Part shown: positions 45,540 through 57,980 of the stretch, piece after piece | Layout of the letters: every line of letters starts with the position of its first letter | Position numbering within the stretch: the stretch's first letter is position 1 | Source: Pratylenchus scribneri | Taxonomy: Eukaryota > Nematoda > Chromadorea > Rhabditida > Pratylenchidae | Direction of reading: 5' to 3' | Assembly (NCBI GenBank): GCA_030063045.1 | Contig: JAQSEB010000046.1 | Span: 496,001 to 560,000, forward strand | Length of the DNA: 64,000 nt | The notes under the pieces: generated by a model | What the model was told of the DNA's origin: nothing | Seen by the model: the letters and a program-made list of their open reading frames with translations, nothing else | The model's database searches: none | Translations under genes and position numbers: made by a program

Positions 45540-48500
45540 AAAAAGGACGAAAACCACATTTCCCAATCTTCATTGCCCTCATTCATTGAACGCGCCCTAA
45601 AAGAGGCCAGCAAACTGGACATAATTTCCCATCGCCAAAAACAACTCAAGAGGAACAACGGTGGAAGTGAAAAATTGTCCACAATAAACAGTGGCCAAAT
45701 TGCGCATAATCCAAGCTTGAATAGTAGCAGCAGAGCTTCGCCAGCTTCTTCAATAATTAGTGGAAACAGCGGAGGTGAGAATGATGAGAGAGGGAGAGGC
45801 ATGAGGAAGGCAATTATTTATAGAATAATTCGGAGGAAAAGAAAAGTAAAACTAATTAAAATTATGTATGTGTATATAGATTTTTTGATTTTAATATTCA
45901 ATTTATTTGGAATTTGGACACTATTAAAAGCATATGAAAATATGGGCTTTTGGCTTTTGCCCCATATGCAAATTTCAAATACGGTATGGCAAATAATTTT
46001 AAATAATAGACTTTTCGCCTTTTTAATGGCATTTTATATAAAATAAATGACAATTTGTCTTCTAATCACTAATCAATCAATAAAAAAATTTCAATTTTCA
46101 ATCAGCAGTCAGCTTCATCATATCAGTTCAGCAATCATAATCAGTATCAATATTAGTGGTAGAGTGTTATATAAAATCGATACATTTCAAAACCAAATTT
46201 AGTTTTTTTTTGTTTAAAAACCGGAAATATGGTAAACCGAAAACTGAAATTTTCAAAAACCGAAAACAAGATTTTGGATTCCATCTATTCCAATAATCAG
46301 TTCAATCTTCTATGATTTCAATTTAAACTTTTCCTTTTCATAGATTAACTTTTATGTTCTTTATTTCTATTCTAAAATTGTTAGCAACACTAAAACCTAA
46401 AAGCAAATTTAAATTACCTTTGAATATTTTAGACAGCTCAATTCCTGGAACAACAAGAAAGCAGAACTCATCCAATCACCACCATCATCATAATCACCAA
46501 TCTTCTCATCAAAATTCATCTGCGAATCATCATTATCAAAAAACGAATCGACATCGACAAAACAGCAAAGAACGACCCTCTCCCTCATCATCGGTGGTCA
46601 GCACCAGCACAAACAGTTCATTTGATCGAGAACAACACAGAAGAGAGCACTTCCTTCCTGCCGACAAATTCGCCCTTTGTTTTCAGGTAATCAAAGTTGT
46701 TTTGATTTATTAAAATCAATTTAAGAAGGCCTTATTGGTCGGCCGTAAATTGGACGATAAGCTGCGGCTGGGCGGTTCCATGGGCGATAAACAAAGTCAA
46801 GGCCAACAGGCCAAGCCAATAGAGAATAAAAATGGCGGAATGGAACATACTTTGGAATTTCGTCCAAATAATAGCGGAAATGGCCAGCCTGGAACGGCGG
46901 CGAACAGCAATGGAAACCAATCGACCCGAAGCAAATCCCCCGGTGGCCACATTATCAATAAAATATCAAATTTTGCACGTGGAAAATATCGAAATAGTCT
47001 CAGTGAAAAGCAAAGCAATTCAATTTCCTCATCAGACGACAAAGTTCGCAAGGTTTGCCAGCCCCCACCCTCTAGGAATACTTGGGGAAAAGACTGAAGA
47101 GGGGAAATTCAATTATTCCTCTGTCAAGTAATCAAATCATATTTACCAAAAATAATGTTTTGACTTTTGACAAATATTATATATTTAATGCAACAAACCA
47201 TCAATTAACCTAATTTAGTGTTTTGCTTTTTAATTTTAACTGAATTTTTAATGCTTTTTTGTGATTTTTGGTCTTTTTGACTGACTGAATTAAATTTTTA
47301 AATAAAATTAATTAATTAAAATTTTCAGGATGTCAGCCGCGAATTGAATCGATGCAAGGAAAGCGTTGAGACAAGATTGGACTTAAATTCATCGGATTTG
47401 ACCAGCATTCCCAGTTCAATTCATTCCCTCACTCAACTCACCGAATTGTTCCTTTATAAAGTATGATTTGAATATTTATTGCCAATTAAATATTAAATTT
47501 GCAGAATAAATTATCAAGTTTACCCCCCGAAGTTGGTCAATTAGTAAATTTACGCATTTTGGGACTGAGCGAGAATAGTTTGGCCAGTTTACCGGAAACA
47601 TTGTCAGCATTGAAGAAATTGGAAACTTTGGATCTTCGGCACAACAAAATTACGGAGGAAATTCCGTTGGTCGTTTTCCAAATGGAATCTTTGGAAACAC
47701 TTTGGCTTCGATATAACAAAATAAAAACAATTCATCCAGAAATAAGGTTGCCAAATTCAAATAATTTTATTGAATTATTTTAGACGATTAAAACGGCTGA
47801 AAATGTTGGATTTGAGGGAAAATAAAATCAGTGAATTGCCTTCAATTATTGCCGAAATGCAATGTCTCTCCATTCTTTTGCTTTCCTCAAATCAATTAAA
47901 AGCAATTCCCGAAGGTTTTTTTCCAAACCATTTCAAAATTGTAAATTAATTTTTATTTAAGAAATTGGCCAATGCTCTCAATTGACCCAATTGGATTTAC
48001 AACACAATGAATTGGAAAGATTGCCCGAAAGTATTGGCCATTTAGCTTTGTTAAAACGATTGGGCATTCGTTATAATCATTTGCATGAATTGCCGTCGAC
48101 CCTTGCTCAATGCACTTTATTGGATGAATTTGTGGTGGAAAGTAACAAATTACAGGCATTACCGGTTAATTTTTACATTTATTTAGTAAATTTAAATATT
48201 TATTTAAACTTTAAAGGAAGGAATTTTGTCTGCTTTGCCAAATTTGAAAAGTATAAATTTGAGTCGAAATCAATTGAATGCAATTCCACAGGGAGGATAC
48301 GAAATGGCAGTGGTAATTTTGACAAAAATAATGCAGAATTAATTCCAAATTTGCAGTCAGTGAATGTGGAACATAATTCAATTGGGAAAGTTCCATTTGG
48401 GATATTTGCAAAAGCAATTCAATTATCCAAATTGAATTTCAAAGAAAATGAATTGACCGCATTTCCGTTGGATTTTGGCACTTGGCTTCCATTGACTGAA

Positions 48501-49273
48501 TTGAATGTTTCCAATAATGAAATCCACGAATTGCCAGCCGGTAAATTATTTAGATTAAATTAATTCGAACAAATAATTAAAATTAGATATTGACAAATTG
48601 GTCAATTTGGAGGTTTTGGTTTTGTCAACAAATCGCCTAAAACGACTTCCTTCACAAATTGGCTCATTGCGAAAATTGAGGGAATTGGATTTGGAGGAGA
48701 ATGAATTGGAGGCAATCCCATCGGACATTGGCTTCCTAACAACTTTGACCAAACTTTGGGTTCAGGTTAAATTAAATTGAAATGGATAATTAATGTAAAA
48801 AATATTAATTTTCAGTCGAATCAATTGACCTCATTGCCAAGGACCATTGGAAATTTATCAAATTTGGTGGATATGCGTGTGGGCGAAAACCTATTGACAT
48901 TCATTCCAGAGGAAATTGGTAAAAAATTATTTTAAAATTAATCCAGCAAACTTTTTCCTTAAAATTCAGGCCATTTGGAGAATCTAAAAAGCCTTTACTT
49001 GAATGATAATCCCAATCTCCACAGGTAAAAAAGGAGAGAATTTTTATTGCCAATTTTTACAATTCAGTTTGCCCTTTGAATTGGTTCTTTGTTCTTCATT
49101 GGAAATAATGTCAATTGAAAGATGTCCACTTTCCCAAATTCCTGGAGGTTGGAATTATTATTTTTTATTATTTTAATCCTTCAAATAATTCAGATATAAT
49201 TGAGGGTGGCCCATCACTTGTGATTCAATACTTGAAAATGCATGGACCTTATCGTGGCGTGCTAAATCTTTAA
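45540..49273 (+). CDS. soc-2: Leucine-rich repeat scaffold SHOC2/SUR-8 (first exon not found)
   Basis: Ras-pathway scaffold which, with MRAS and PP1, dephosphorylates RAF to raise ERK signalling; cytosolic and membrane-associated. Fourteen exons starting 45540-45774, 46433-46686, 46726-47052, 47329-47460, 47505-47746, 47784-47914, 47962-48164, 48217-48312, 48357-48540, 48587-48765, 48816-48918, 48970-49024, 49068-49147, 49194-49273 give 766 in-frame residues. From 47329 about 20 LRRs follow the SHOC2 order and end [18 protein letters not shown], as in SHOC2. Ahead of the LRRs is a long low-complexity N-terminal region with a poly-His run ([11 protein letters not shown]), Ser/Asn stretches and basic patches. 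Exon 45540 begins at an acceptor in phase 0. A stretch ending at 45452 (including DEFIVHSSSSKDQPIELREL) splices to it in frame and may be the preceding exon. Start codon not identified. Confidence 0.9.
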
Positions 49274-50480
49274 TCAATTCCCATTGTAATTCAATTCAAT
49301 GAATACAAATTATAATTAAATCCTTTTTTCCCCTCCATTCATCCATTCATTTTCATTTAATTGTATTGAATTTGCATTTCGCCACCCATCAATAACCAGA
49401 TTTCTCTTTGTCCACCATTCATTTCATTTTTTAAATATGCATAAATATTATTAATTATTTGAATAATTATTCTTCATTCCATATTCAATTGCAAATATTT
49501 TATTTTTGTATTTATATTTTATATATGGAGTTATTATATTTAAAATAATATAAAAATAGTAGAATATGATACAATTCTGACACAGCATTTTGGGTTTAAT
49601 TTGCCCTCCTATTTACAAAATATAATTTGTTGGACAAATATAAATGGGGGAAATTATCCTCTGCATGTTTTGCCATTTTTTTGTTGTTTCCAAAATAAAC
49701 AATTCAAAATATTTGATGGAACATGAAATTTTGAAAATGAAATCATACAAATGTGTTAACCGCAATTTTTGATGGTTTTGGATGAATGGGAAAGGTGAAA
49801 TTGAATTGAATTGTGACCTCGCTTCAACAGTTTGGATAAATTTGTAAAGGGAAATTGGGGCCAAATTTGGATGAAAGGATATCGACAGAAGCAAACAGAG
49901 GGAAAGTATATTTACATCGATTAAAAGGACAATGTTTATACAAATTTTATGGACAAATTCCAAAAATGGCTTTAATTTAAATAGAAAAAGTCCAAATTAA
50001 TTTTATTTGCAATTCTCCAATTTTTGACTAATTTTTATGCACAATTTTAAGCATAAACTTTGTCATTCATCGACGATATTCTCAAAATATAATTAGAGGA
50101 TTGGACTTTTTTTGGTGGAGTTTATGTTACACAAAATGTTACTTAGAATGCGTAAAATACAAAACTTGATATTTAAAGATGGAAGGAGGACACAATAAAA
50201 ATAATGGAACAAACATCATAAAAAAATAACATTTTTATATTATTTAATGTACACCTGTGTATGAAATTTTTGTTGAGTGATTGTAGTTATGATTCTGCCC
50301 CTGAATTTTGGTTTTTGTTGTTGCTTTTTTTCAGCATTTTAATAAGAAAAATAACACATTTTGATGAGGAGAGAGGAAGAGTTTGCGTGTTGAATGGATG
50401 GCAGCGGACTTGGATGGATTTGTTCATCAATATTTACATTTTGGGGGAATTTGTACAAAGGAAATATACACAAAAATATG
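49274..50480. other. Convergent intergenic region, soc-2 and hlh-30
   Basis: AT-rich DNA between two tail-to-tail genes, expected to contain both 3' UTRs. No gene or RNA was recognised. Short open frames on both strands look like chance. Confidence 0.45.
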
Positions 50481-53400
50481 TTAAGGTGGATTATTGGTGG
50501 GAATCATTTCCCGGCGAAAATCCAGACTGATCCCATTGGATGACCGGCGATATTGGTTGGACAAACTGCCATGGGACATCAATGGGTCTTGGCCTTGGAT
50601 TGGGCCTCGATTCTGTGAAAGACGGGATTAATTTGATTATACGGCCATTTTTTACACCTGAAATGCGAATTCCTCCATACTCAATTCCGCATAATTGCCC
50701 GAATTGAACATTTGGCCATTCCAGTTGAGAGGATTTGTGCCTACAAATTAAATGATTATCTCCTTTTTTCCATTAAAATTTCCTGATGAGTATATTTTTG
50801 TCCTTATCTCAAAGAACAATTGTGCCCCTGGACCCATCAAAAATAGGATTAATCACTCTTTTACTCGGAGGAAAGCAATATCCCAATCCAAAGTGAATCA
50901 AATGATCCCCAAAAACATAAAAAGTTCAAAAAGACATATTTATAATGCCCCGGCTGGCAACATTTGTTCCCTTTTGTCTCACCAAATTCCATTGGCTGTT
51001 GTTGTGGTTGCTGTTGGCGTTGTTGTTGGAGGAAATTAAGTGTTGCGGCTGTTGGCGAATTGTTGTTCTGCCCATTTCCATGCAAATAACTGGCCATATC
51101 ACTTGGGGCACTTCCAATCATGAATTGGCCACCACCCGGATGAGGGGACAATTTAAGCAATGGCGTATGGTGATGATGATTGCCAACGCCCAATGGACTG
51201 GTAATTTGCATTTCCTGCAAACTTGATGCAATTTTGGTGGCCGCCTGCGGTGTGCTGGATGGCGAGAAGGAATTCAATTCCTCCAACGGTTCCTGCTTAA
51301 TTGATTTCCCGTGTTGGGAGGAAGTTGGCGAAAATGGGGCAAGGATTGGCAAATTGCACGGTGGCACACTGATCCCATTCTTCTCCAATTGGACCTCCAA
51401 TTCCTGCAAATTTGTGAATGCCATTTTATTATTTATTCATGTGAAAATGCCCAATAATAATAGGCTCAATGCTCAAAGATTGATGCCATTAGGACTTAGT
51501 TAGGAGAATTGAATTACTTAATATTAAATTAATTAATAATTTTATATTCTTTAGAGGACAAAATCCAATTTGAAACCCTGCGGCTTCTAATTTTCGTAGC
51601 CACAAAAATCGACAAAATTTTGGGTCCTATCTTATCTGCCGATGACATTTTTGAACAAACTATAGCGTTTTTATAGAGCCCAATGGCACTAATAAGAAAA
51701 TACAATGAAACTTTTGCCAAAAAGTTCATTTCTTGAGGTACAGTACCTCAAAGTCGAAGGGAGGGGGGGGGGATTCTATAGAGAGGTGTCTTCTAATAGA
51801 AAATGAACGGAAATGTAAATTGGTTTGAACTTACTTGAATCCTTTGGAAATATTGTTTTGTCAATTCCTCCAGCCTCGTCGTTTGCTGATGTTGCCTTCA
51901 GGGGAAAATGAATGAACAAATGAATTTAGGCCAAAAAGCCAAACCTAATCATAATTTCCCTATCCTTTTGCAATTGCCGAATATAATCGCAGGATGCCTT
52001 CAAGATGGTCCCTTTGTTCAATTTCATTTCCCTGAATAAAATTTTTTGACGAATTGAAACCATTTTTGGGTGGATGGAATTGGGCCAAAGATTGAATAAA
52101 AGCATTTTTCTGCACATTTTCCATTCCCTTTCATTTTTGCTTTTTACAGTGACAATGATTAATTTTTTGAACCGCTCTTTGTCTTTGGCAAAAAATGGCA
52201 ACAAAAATGGTAGAATGGGGAATAAATTTTCCAAAATTGGATAATGAATTGAAAAAGTTTTGTAAATGAATGGAATTGGGATGGAGAATTGACCCTTGAT
52301 CCTTTTTAAAAACCTACTCTGCCGTTGATTTTGGCAACATCAATCCCAATTCCTTGATCCGATCATTTATGTTGTACCTTCGTCTTCGTTCAACTTTAAA
52401 TTTGAATTAATTTCAATTAATCCAAACCAATTCCCAATCAATTAATTTCCTTACTCATATTGTGAATGTCCTTTTTGCGCCTGTCTTTGTACAATTCGGC
52501 CTCCGTCAAATTGTTCAAATCTCGTTGAATATTATTATTTGTTGTTGATTGGCCTCCATTCATTGTTGCCCCACTTCCTCCACTTCCGTTGCTATTCCCG
52601 GGTCCGGCACCCCCACGGCGAATGAAATTCCTTAATAAATAAATGGAAATTGGTGGAATTAGAGACAAAATTTGGCCAGAAAAGAGGAAGATGGGAAAGA
52701 AATTCCCTTCACAGAATATATTTTGGGACACCTGAGCACAATTTCGCGGAGTCTTTCACCGCCTCTTGGGCTTGAATTTGATGTGGATGGGCCAATTCCC
52801 ATTAATGGATTATTTCCCACCATATTCAACATTCCAATCATTCTAATTTCCTCATCATCTTCTTCTTCACCTTCTCCTCCATCAAAACTATTATTTATGT
52901 TTTGTTTTTCCAATTTTTGCCTTTTCCCAATTTTTCCTCCTCCTCCTTTTCCATTTTCCAATGCCAATTTTTGTTGGCCCTCATCAATAACGTACTCAAT
53001 TTCGCAGGAAGTTGGCGCAGATGAGGAAATTATTTGCCGAAAATCGCTTTCATTTTTTGGGCTATACAGGTTGAAACCACCGCCGCCCGTTTGGAAACCG
53101 GGTGAACCACTTTGGATGGAGGCATTCTGTCAGGGTGATGGAAAGGAATATTCATTTTTGTATTTTTATTGAAAGAATTTGGAATTATTATTCATTTTAT
53201 TTTAAATATTTCCATCAATTTTTGTTTGAATTTTTACAGTGCAAACCGATGAATCCCTGCTGCACGCGGTGTGCAACGGAATTGGCCTGCTATTTTGTTG
53301 GGCGGACATATTTTCGGCACAACTATAGCTGTTGGGCATCTTCATGGGGAATGGATAATATTCGAATATTATTTGGCCTTTTGGCCAAACCTGGTGCTGC

Positions 53401-53629
53401 TGATTCGCAGCCCTTTGCCTCAAATTGTGGACTTGTTCGCCCTCAAGCGAGAGGATTTCGTCAATGATGAATTCGTCCAACTTTAATTCAAATTCATTCA
53501 ATCAAACAAAATGGCATCCCCTCAATTAGTAACCTGCTGTTGGTTTTTCTCCCTTTGTTGGTCCTCTAAATGCTGTTGTGCAGCAATTTGTTGTTGTTGT
53601 TGCTGAGATTGAAGGAAATTTTGGAGCAT
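50481..53629 (-). CDS. hlh-30: bHLH-leucine zipper transcription factor, MITF/TFEB family
   Basis: DNA-binding regulator of lysosome, autophagy and starvation genes, held in cytoplasm until dephosphorylated. Eleven exons (53534-53629, 53391-53480, 53238-53339, 52732-53126, 52455-52630, 52318-52393, 51945-52031, 51835-51895, 50983-51403, 50658-50740, 50481-50612) make a continuous 572-residue frame. The N-terminus is glutamine-rich like the MITF N-terminal domain. The next exon has [13 protein letters not shown], matching the family's activation helix. The bHLH reads [12 protein letters not shown] then [17 protein letters not shown], with loop and helix 2 [17 protein letters not shown]. The zipper runs into [24 protein letters not shown]. 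The C-terminal half is Ser/Pro/Gln/His-rich. The key E-box-contacting residues are intact. A hAT-like element lies about 540 bp upstream of the start. Confidence 0.92.
51733..51751. repeat. 19-bp perfect palindrome in an hlh-30 intron
   Basis: Arms TTGAGGTAC and GTACCTCAA around a central A, followed by a G-rich run. It lies within the 431-bp intron 51404-51834, which is much longer than the other introns of the gene. Confidence 0.7.
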
Positions 53630-53977
53630 TTTTCAAAAGGGGGGAATTTGGCCACACCAATTTGGAATTGGATTGGCTCGATTATTCTTTTTTTTTTTGG
53701 TTTACTTTGAAATCAACGGGTGAAATTTTGCACTTTTTCTACAATGAATTTTTAGGGGAGAATTATGGAAAACCCAAAATTTGGAGGATAATTCCAAAAT
53801 CAAATTGGCCTTTCCCAGTGGTTTTTGATTTTTTATACATAAAGGGCACACATTGTGGTGAAAGTGAGGCGAACGAACGAACACAACAGGAAGGAAGGAA
53901 AAGACAAAAGACCGGTGGACGGCTGCCATTAAATGTTTTGGCCAAAGATTGGAATTGGCACGCAAATTGGGGGAAGA

Positions 53978-53992
53978 GGGGGGGGGGGGGGG
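53978..53992. repeat. Homopolymer G tract, 15 nt
   Basis: Fifteen G residues upstream of hlh-30. A similar 16-nt G run lies at 56099-56114 and another about 13 nt long near 55677-55689. Confidence 0.85.
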
Positions 53993-54166
53993 TTTGCAAC
54001 AGTGAAATTATGTTGGATTGATAAAGCCAATTCCTTTCCGCCATTTTTGCAAATTAAGCGAAAAATTATGGAGACCAAACTCAAAGCAGAATAATTTGAA
54101 TTTCCCTTTCGGCCTTTTTGGTCCTAATTTGGATATAATTGAGGAAAAGGTGAATAAAGTATGAAA

Positions 54167-54947
54167 TAGGGTTGCGCCCCCGTCCCCGCGGGGGTCACCC
54201 CCGACGGGGGCCCCCGCGGGGGTTTGAGTCTCACCCCCGTCCCACCCCCGAAGGGTCACCCCCGATCACTCCCGTCCCCCGAACCTTCACCCCCGCGGGG
54301 GTGCGGGGGTGGAAAGCACCCCATATTATTGGATTTTTCAAGGAAAATGGGTTACGATATGGAAATTTTGACCAAATTTTTGTAGGATATTAAAATTTTT
54401 TGTTAAAATTTTCCTCTTCGAGGCTATTTTTAAGGAGATAATATTAATTTGGCAAAAAAAACACTGAATTTGGCAAAAATCTTTCGTGTCGAAAAATATT
54501 ATATTTTTGAGGCCATATAACTTGGCCATAACTAGGGGTTTAGGGCTAGGGTTAGGTTCAGGGCAGGCATGGGATTAGGGGCTAAGGGCTAGGGGTTAGG
54601 GAATCTTAAAGAAGTCTGATTTGGCCAAGTTATATGGCCTCAAAAATATAATATTTTTCGACACGAAAGATTTTTGCCAAATTCAGTATTTTTTTGCCAA
54701 ATTAAATGACTCCCATTTTTAAGTAAAATTTTTCCCTGTGAGGCTATTTTTTGGATGAAATTTTTCGTCAGAAAAATTTTTATTTAAAAAATTAGCCTTT
54801 TTAAAAAATTTACACTACCCCCGCCCCCGCGGGGATCCCCGCGGGGGCCCCCGTCAAGGTCACCCCCGTCCCCGCCCCCGAAGGTGCCACCCCCGATCAC
54901 CCCCGCCCCCGTCCAACTCGCCCCCGACCCTCGGGAGCGCAACCCTA
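54167..54947. mobile_element. Non-autonomous hAT-like foldback element with CCCCCG arrays
   Basis: 781 bp, starting TAGGGTTGCG and ending with its inverse CGCAACCCTA. It is flanked by an 8-bp duplication GTATGAAA (54159-54166 and 54948-54955). Ends beginning TAGGG and 8-bp duplications are typical of hAT transposons. Terminal parts (about 54173-54315 and 54815-54935) are packed with CCCCCG and CGGGGG words. Inside them are inverted arms of about 85 bp (left about 54446-54532, right about 54618-54705), nearly perfect complements. The middle carries degenerate GGGTTAGG-like words. There is no transposase, so it would move only with help from another element. Confidence 0.85.
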
Positions 54948-54955
54948 GTATGAAA

Positions 54956-57900
54956 ATGAGGGGAGGGGAAGTAAATTGGCCTAATTGAGTACATTTTGGA
55001 AAGGGATAATCAGTGGAAAATGAGCTCCAATTGCAAAATTTGCTTGATCATCAAAAAATTTGTGGCCATTTTGATCTCTGATTGGTGGAAGGAAGGTTGG
55101 CGACTGCCCAAAATGAGTTTTGCTCATTTCATTATCGTCCAATGTGGGTTGTTTTTTTATTTTTAACTAACATAAGTAGACGAGAATGGTCGGCTCCTTT
55201 TTGACTAAAGGAAAAACTGCGGCCACTGTGTCCCGGATTGTTGTTTTTCCCATTGGCGGGATTGTGTCCCCCTTTAAAGCCACAAAAGAGAATGAAAAGA
55301 ATGGGCCAGACGCCAACTCAGCATTGTGGCCTTTTGGGACAAAATTGGGGCCATAATAATTGGTTGGTCACAAATCAGTTTAGTAAAAGCATCAATCGCA
55401 AATTGGCGAACCAAAAATGCGGAGGCACAAAATGGATAGGGGACACTTATCGACGGAGAGGAGGGGAGGGAAGATAATAGTTGGCGGAGGGGGGAACATT
55501 GAACAAAACTCCGTTTTGGCCCTTGCCTCTAATGAATGGCGTTTAATCAGCATCCTCTGTCCCCCTCCCCCCCAATCATGTTCAGTGTTCTGGCCAATTG
55601 GGTCCATTTCTTTCTGATTTCGTCCCAATCGGTTTAGTCCCCGGGAATTGGGAAGAGGAGGCAAAAGGCAAAAAAAGGGGGGGGGGGGGAAAGCTCCGAA
55701 CAGGAGCAGGGCAAAGCGAATGCATCGATTGGGTCGTCCCCCGCGGCCTCGTTTCTCCCCTCCAGCATCGCCCATTCCCGGCCGTGGCCTTCTCCCCTCA
55801 ATGGACGAGAGTCTGGAAGCCTTCTTTCTTTTCCTTCGCCTCACTCTTGCCAGCCTCCTCCTCCCTTCTTTTGCCTCTCGAACTGATAATATGAAAGGAG
55901 GAAAGGAAAGCGAATGCTCGCTTCCTCCGGCGTAGTTTTCCCCCAAAAGTGGTTGGCAGCCGGCCAAGGGGAAATGCGAGCGGCTGGAGGGAAAAAATGG
56001 GAGGCAGAAGAGAAGGGAAGATAAAATTAATTGATTGTGCTGGAGGAATTCGTCGCGATAATTTCCGAATGGATGATGGAATGGGAAAGAATCGGGGAGG
56101 GGGGGGGGGGGGGGTTGGAGAGTGGCAGCCGGTTGGCGGCGAAGGACACATTTTTACGTCGTTTTTTATTCGGCCCTTTCATAGTCGCGTGGTTCCTTTC
56201 TCCATAAGGGAAAAACCCGGGGGGCCGATGTGGTCTGATAAATTGTTCAATTCGGCCTTGATAGGGAGAAGAAATGTGGAATGAAAATGGGGGATTGGAT
56301 TGGATTGGATTATGGGAGGAATTTGTTGGTTGCGAAATGTTTTCTTTTTTATGTCAAAAGGAAAAAAGGGTGGCTCCCGTCGAGAAAGGGCAACAGACGG
56401 CCGGCGGCTGCCATCAGCCAAAGACCGGCTGGAAATACATAAAAATATATTGGGCTCTGGGGAAGATTGGCAGCGGAATATAAAAATGGGGGAGCTCCGC
56501 GTGGTGGCGCCAATATATGGGCGGGCAGATGGGGGAATTGCGCTTTGGGGCGAGAGTGGTTGGTCGAGTATTTTGTGTGATGGAACATTATTGTGGAATT
56601 GGAGTTGGGGGACTGCCCGTTTTCGTTTTGTGTCCGCCCTTTTGAGAAAAATGGAAAGGACACATTAAACAGAGGTGTGGCGGCTGGCGGAACCACGTGG
56701 AGTGAATGAAATGGGGGACTGGCCAAAGATGAGAAGGGGGGCTAGGCAACGGCACCCAAACAACCAGCCAACTCCTCGCATTGCCCCCACCGGCCCACGT
56801 TTTGACGTTTACATTCTCCGGCAATCCTCCTTCAACCCTATCAACGGTCCCCAGCCAAACTTCTCCTCGTGGTTTGGCTTTGGCCATTCCTTTCATTTAT
56901 TTTTGAAATGAACTCGTCGACGAGGGACCAACCAAGGGAAATAATACATTGAAGGGGGATTCATTTCAAAATTATTTCCCATTTGAATGGATGGAAGTGA
57001 ATTTGTGAGGTGGTTTTTTGTTTGAGAATTTTTTGAGGCAAAAGATCAAAAATATTTAACGAGGAAATAAAGGGAAAAGGTGTGCAATGCATTCATTGAT
57101 TGGTTTGGCCAAAATATTGGGAAAAAGCTGAGCAAATTCTATTTTTCTTTTTTTGGAAATAAAAATTTGGGCAAAAATCCATTTGAAAGGGTAAATGAGG
57201 AGGAGGCGAGGGTGGGCAAGAAAAAAGGCAAGCATCAAGATTGGAAAGGGAATAAATGAATGAACGAATGAATGGATTGGAAGGTGGATTTGATTGTTTG
57301 TAGGGAGAAGAAGGTGGTTGTGGGGATGAAAGGCATATCCCCAAATGCATATTCTATAATAATTTCCATTTTAATATATAATTGTTGACTTCATATTTTT
57401 AAAAAGTAGGAAATTATTTTTAAAAAACTCATTTAAATAATTAATAAAATATAAGCAAGAATGATGGAGATTAAGAAAACTATTAAATAGGTTTAAAATT
57501 TAAAAAAGCTTTATAATTTTTTTTTAAATCGACAATCCAAAAAGAAAATGAGTGGACACTGGAGCTTTTGGGAATGGAAAAAAAAGGTTCTCTCGTTTAT
57601 TATTACTGTAATAAAAGGAAGGGAAAGGAAAAGAAAAGGAGGGAAGGAAAGAGGAGGGCACTGATTGAACCTCAAGGCATTTTAGATATTCTTTGAGGAG
57701 ATTCTCTTTGACCAATCGAAGAGGGTGGATGCTGGATGGGTATATTGTATCTGTACTGTAACTGGCATCTTTATCAAATGGTTAATCTTCGCCAAATGAG
57801 GCAAAAATGGGGAGAAATTTTTTTAAAATGTTCAGTTCATTTGATCCAAAATTCTCACCAGCAGAGGATTATGTTTTTTAAATAGCTAGATCCCAATTAA

Positions 57901-57980
57901 AATATTTATATTTTTTTTTTGATCAATTTTTAGCAATTAATAAAAAAAAATGGCTAATTTTAGTCCGATATTTCAGCGAT
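54956..57980. other. GC-elevated interval without recognised gene
   Basis: From about 55,200 to 56,900 base composition is richer in G and C, and long frames are open on both strands at once (for example about 190 codons on the minus strand at 55392-55967). No family, splice chain or consistent codon character supports any of them. Homopolymer G runs occur at about 55677 and 56099. The right part returns to AT-rich. Confidence 0.4.

Noticed and set aside
51734..51740. TGAGGTA resembling a let-7 seed
   Set aside because: The following bases do not continue the microRNA and the hairpin arms are only nine bases, so no microRNA is supported.
54531..54605. Telomere-like GGGTTAGG words
   Set aside because: They are degenerate, short and internal to the hAT-like element between its inverted arms, so not a telomere or a fusion point.
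55392..55967. Minus-strand frame of 191 codons, and overlapping plus-strand frames
   Set aside because: GC-rich DNA reduces stop codons, so frames are open on both strands at once. No family or exon signals were found.
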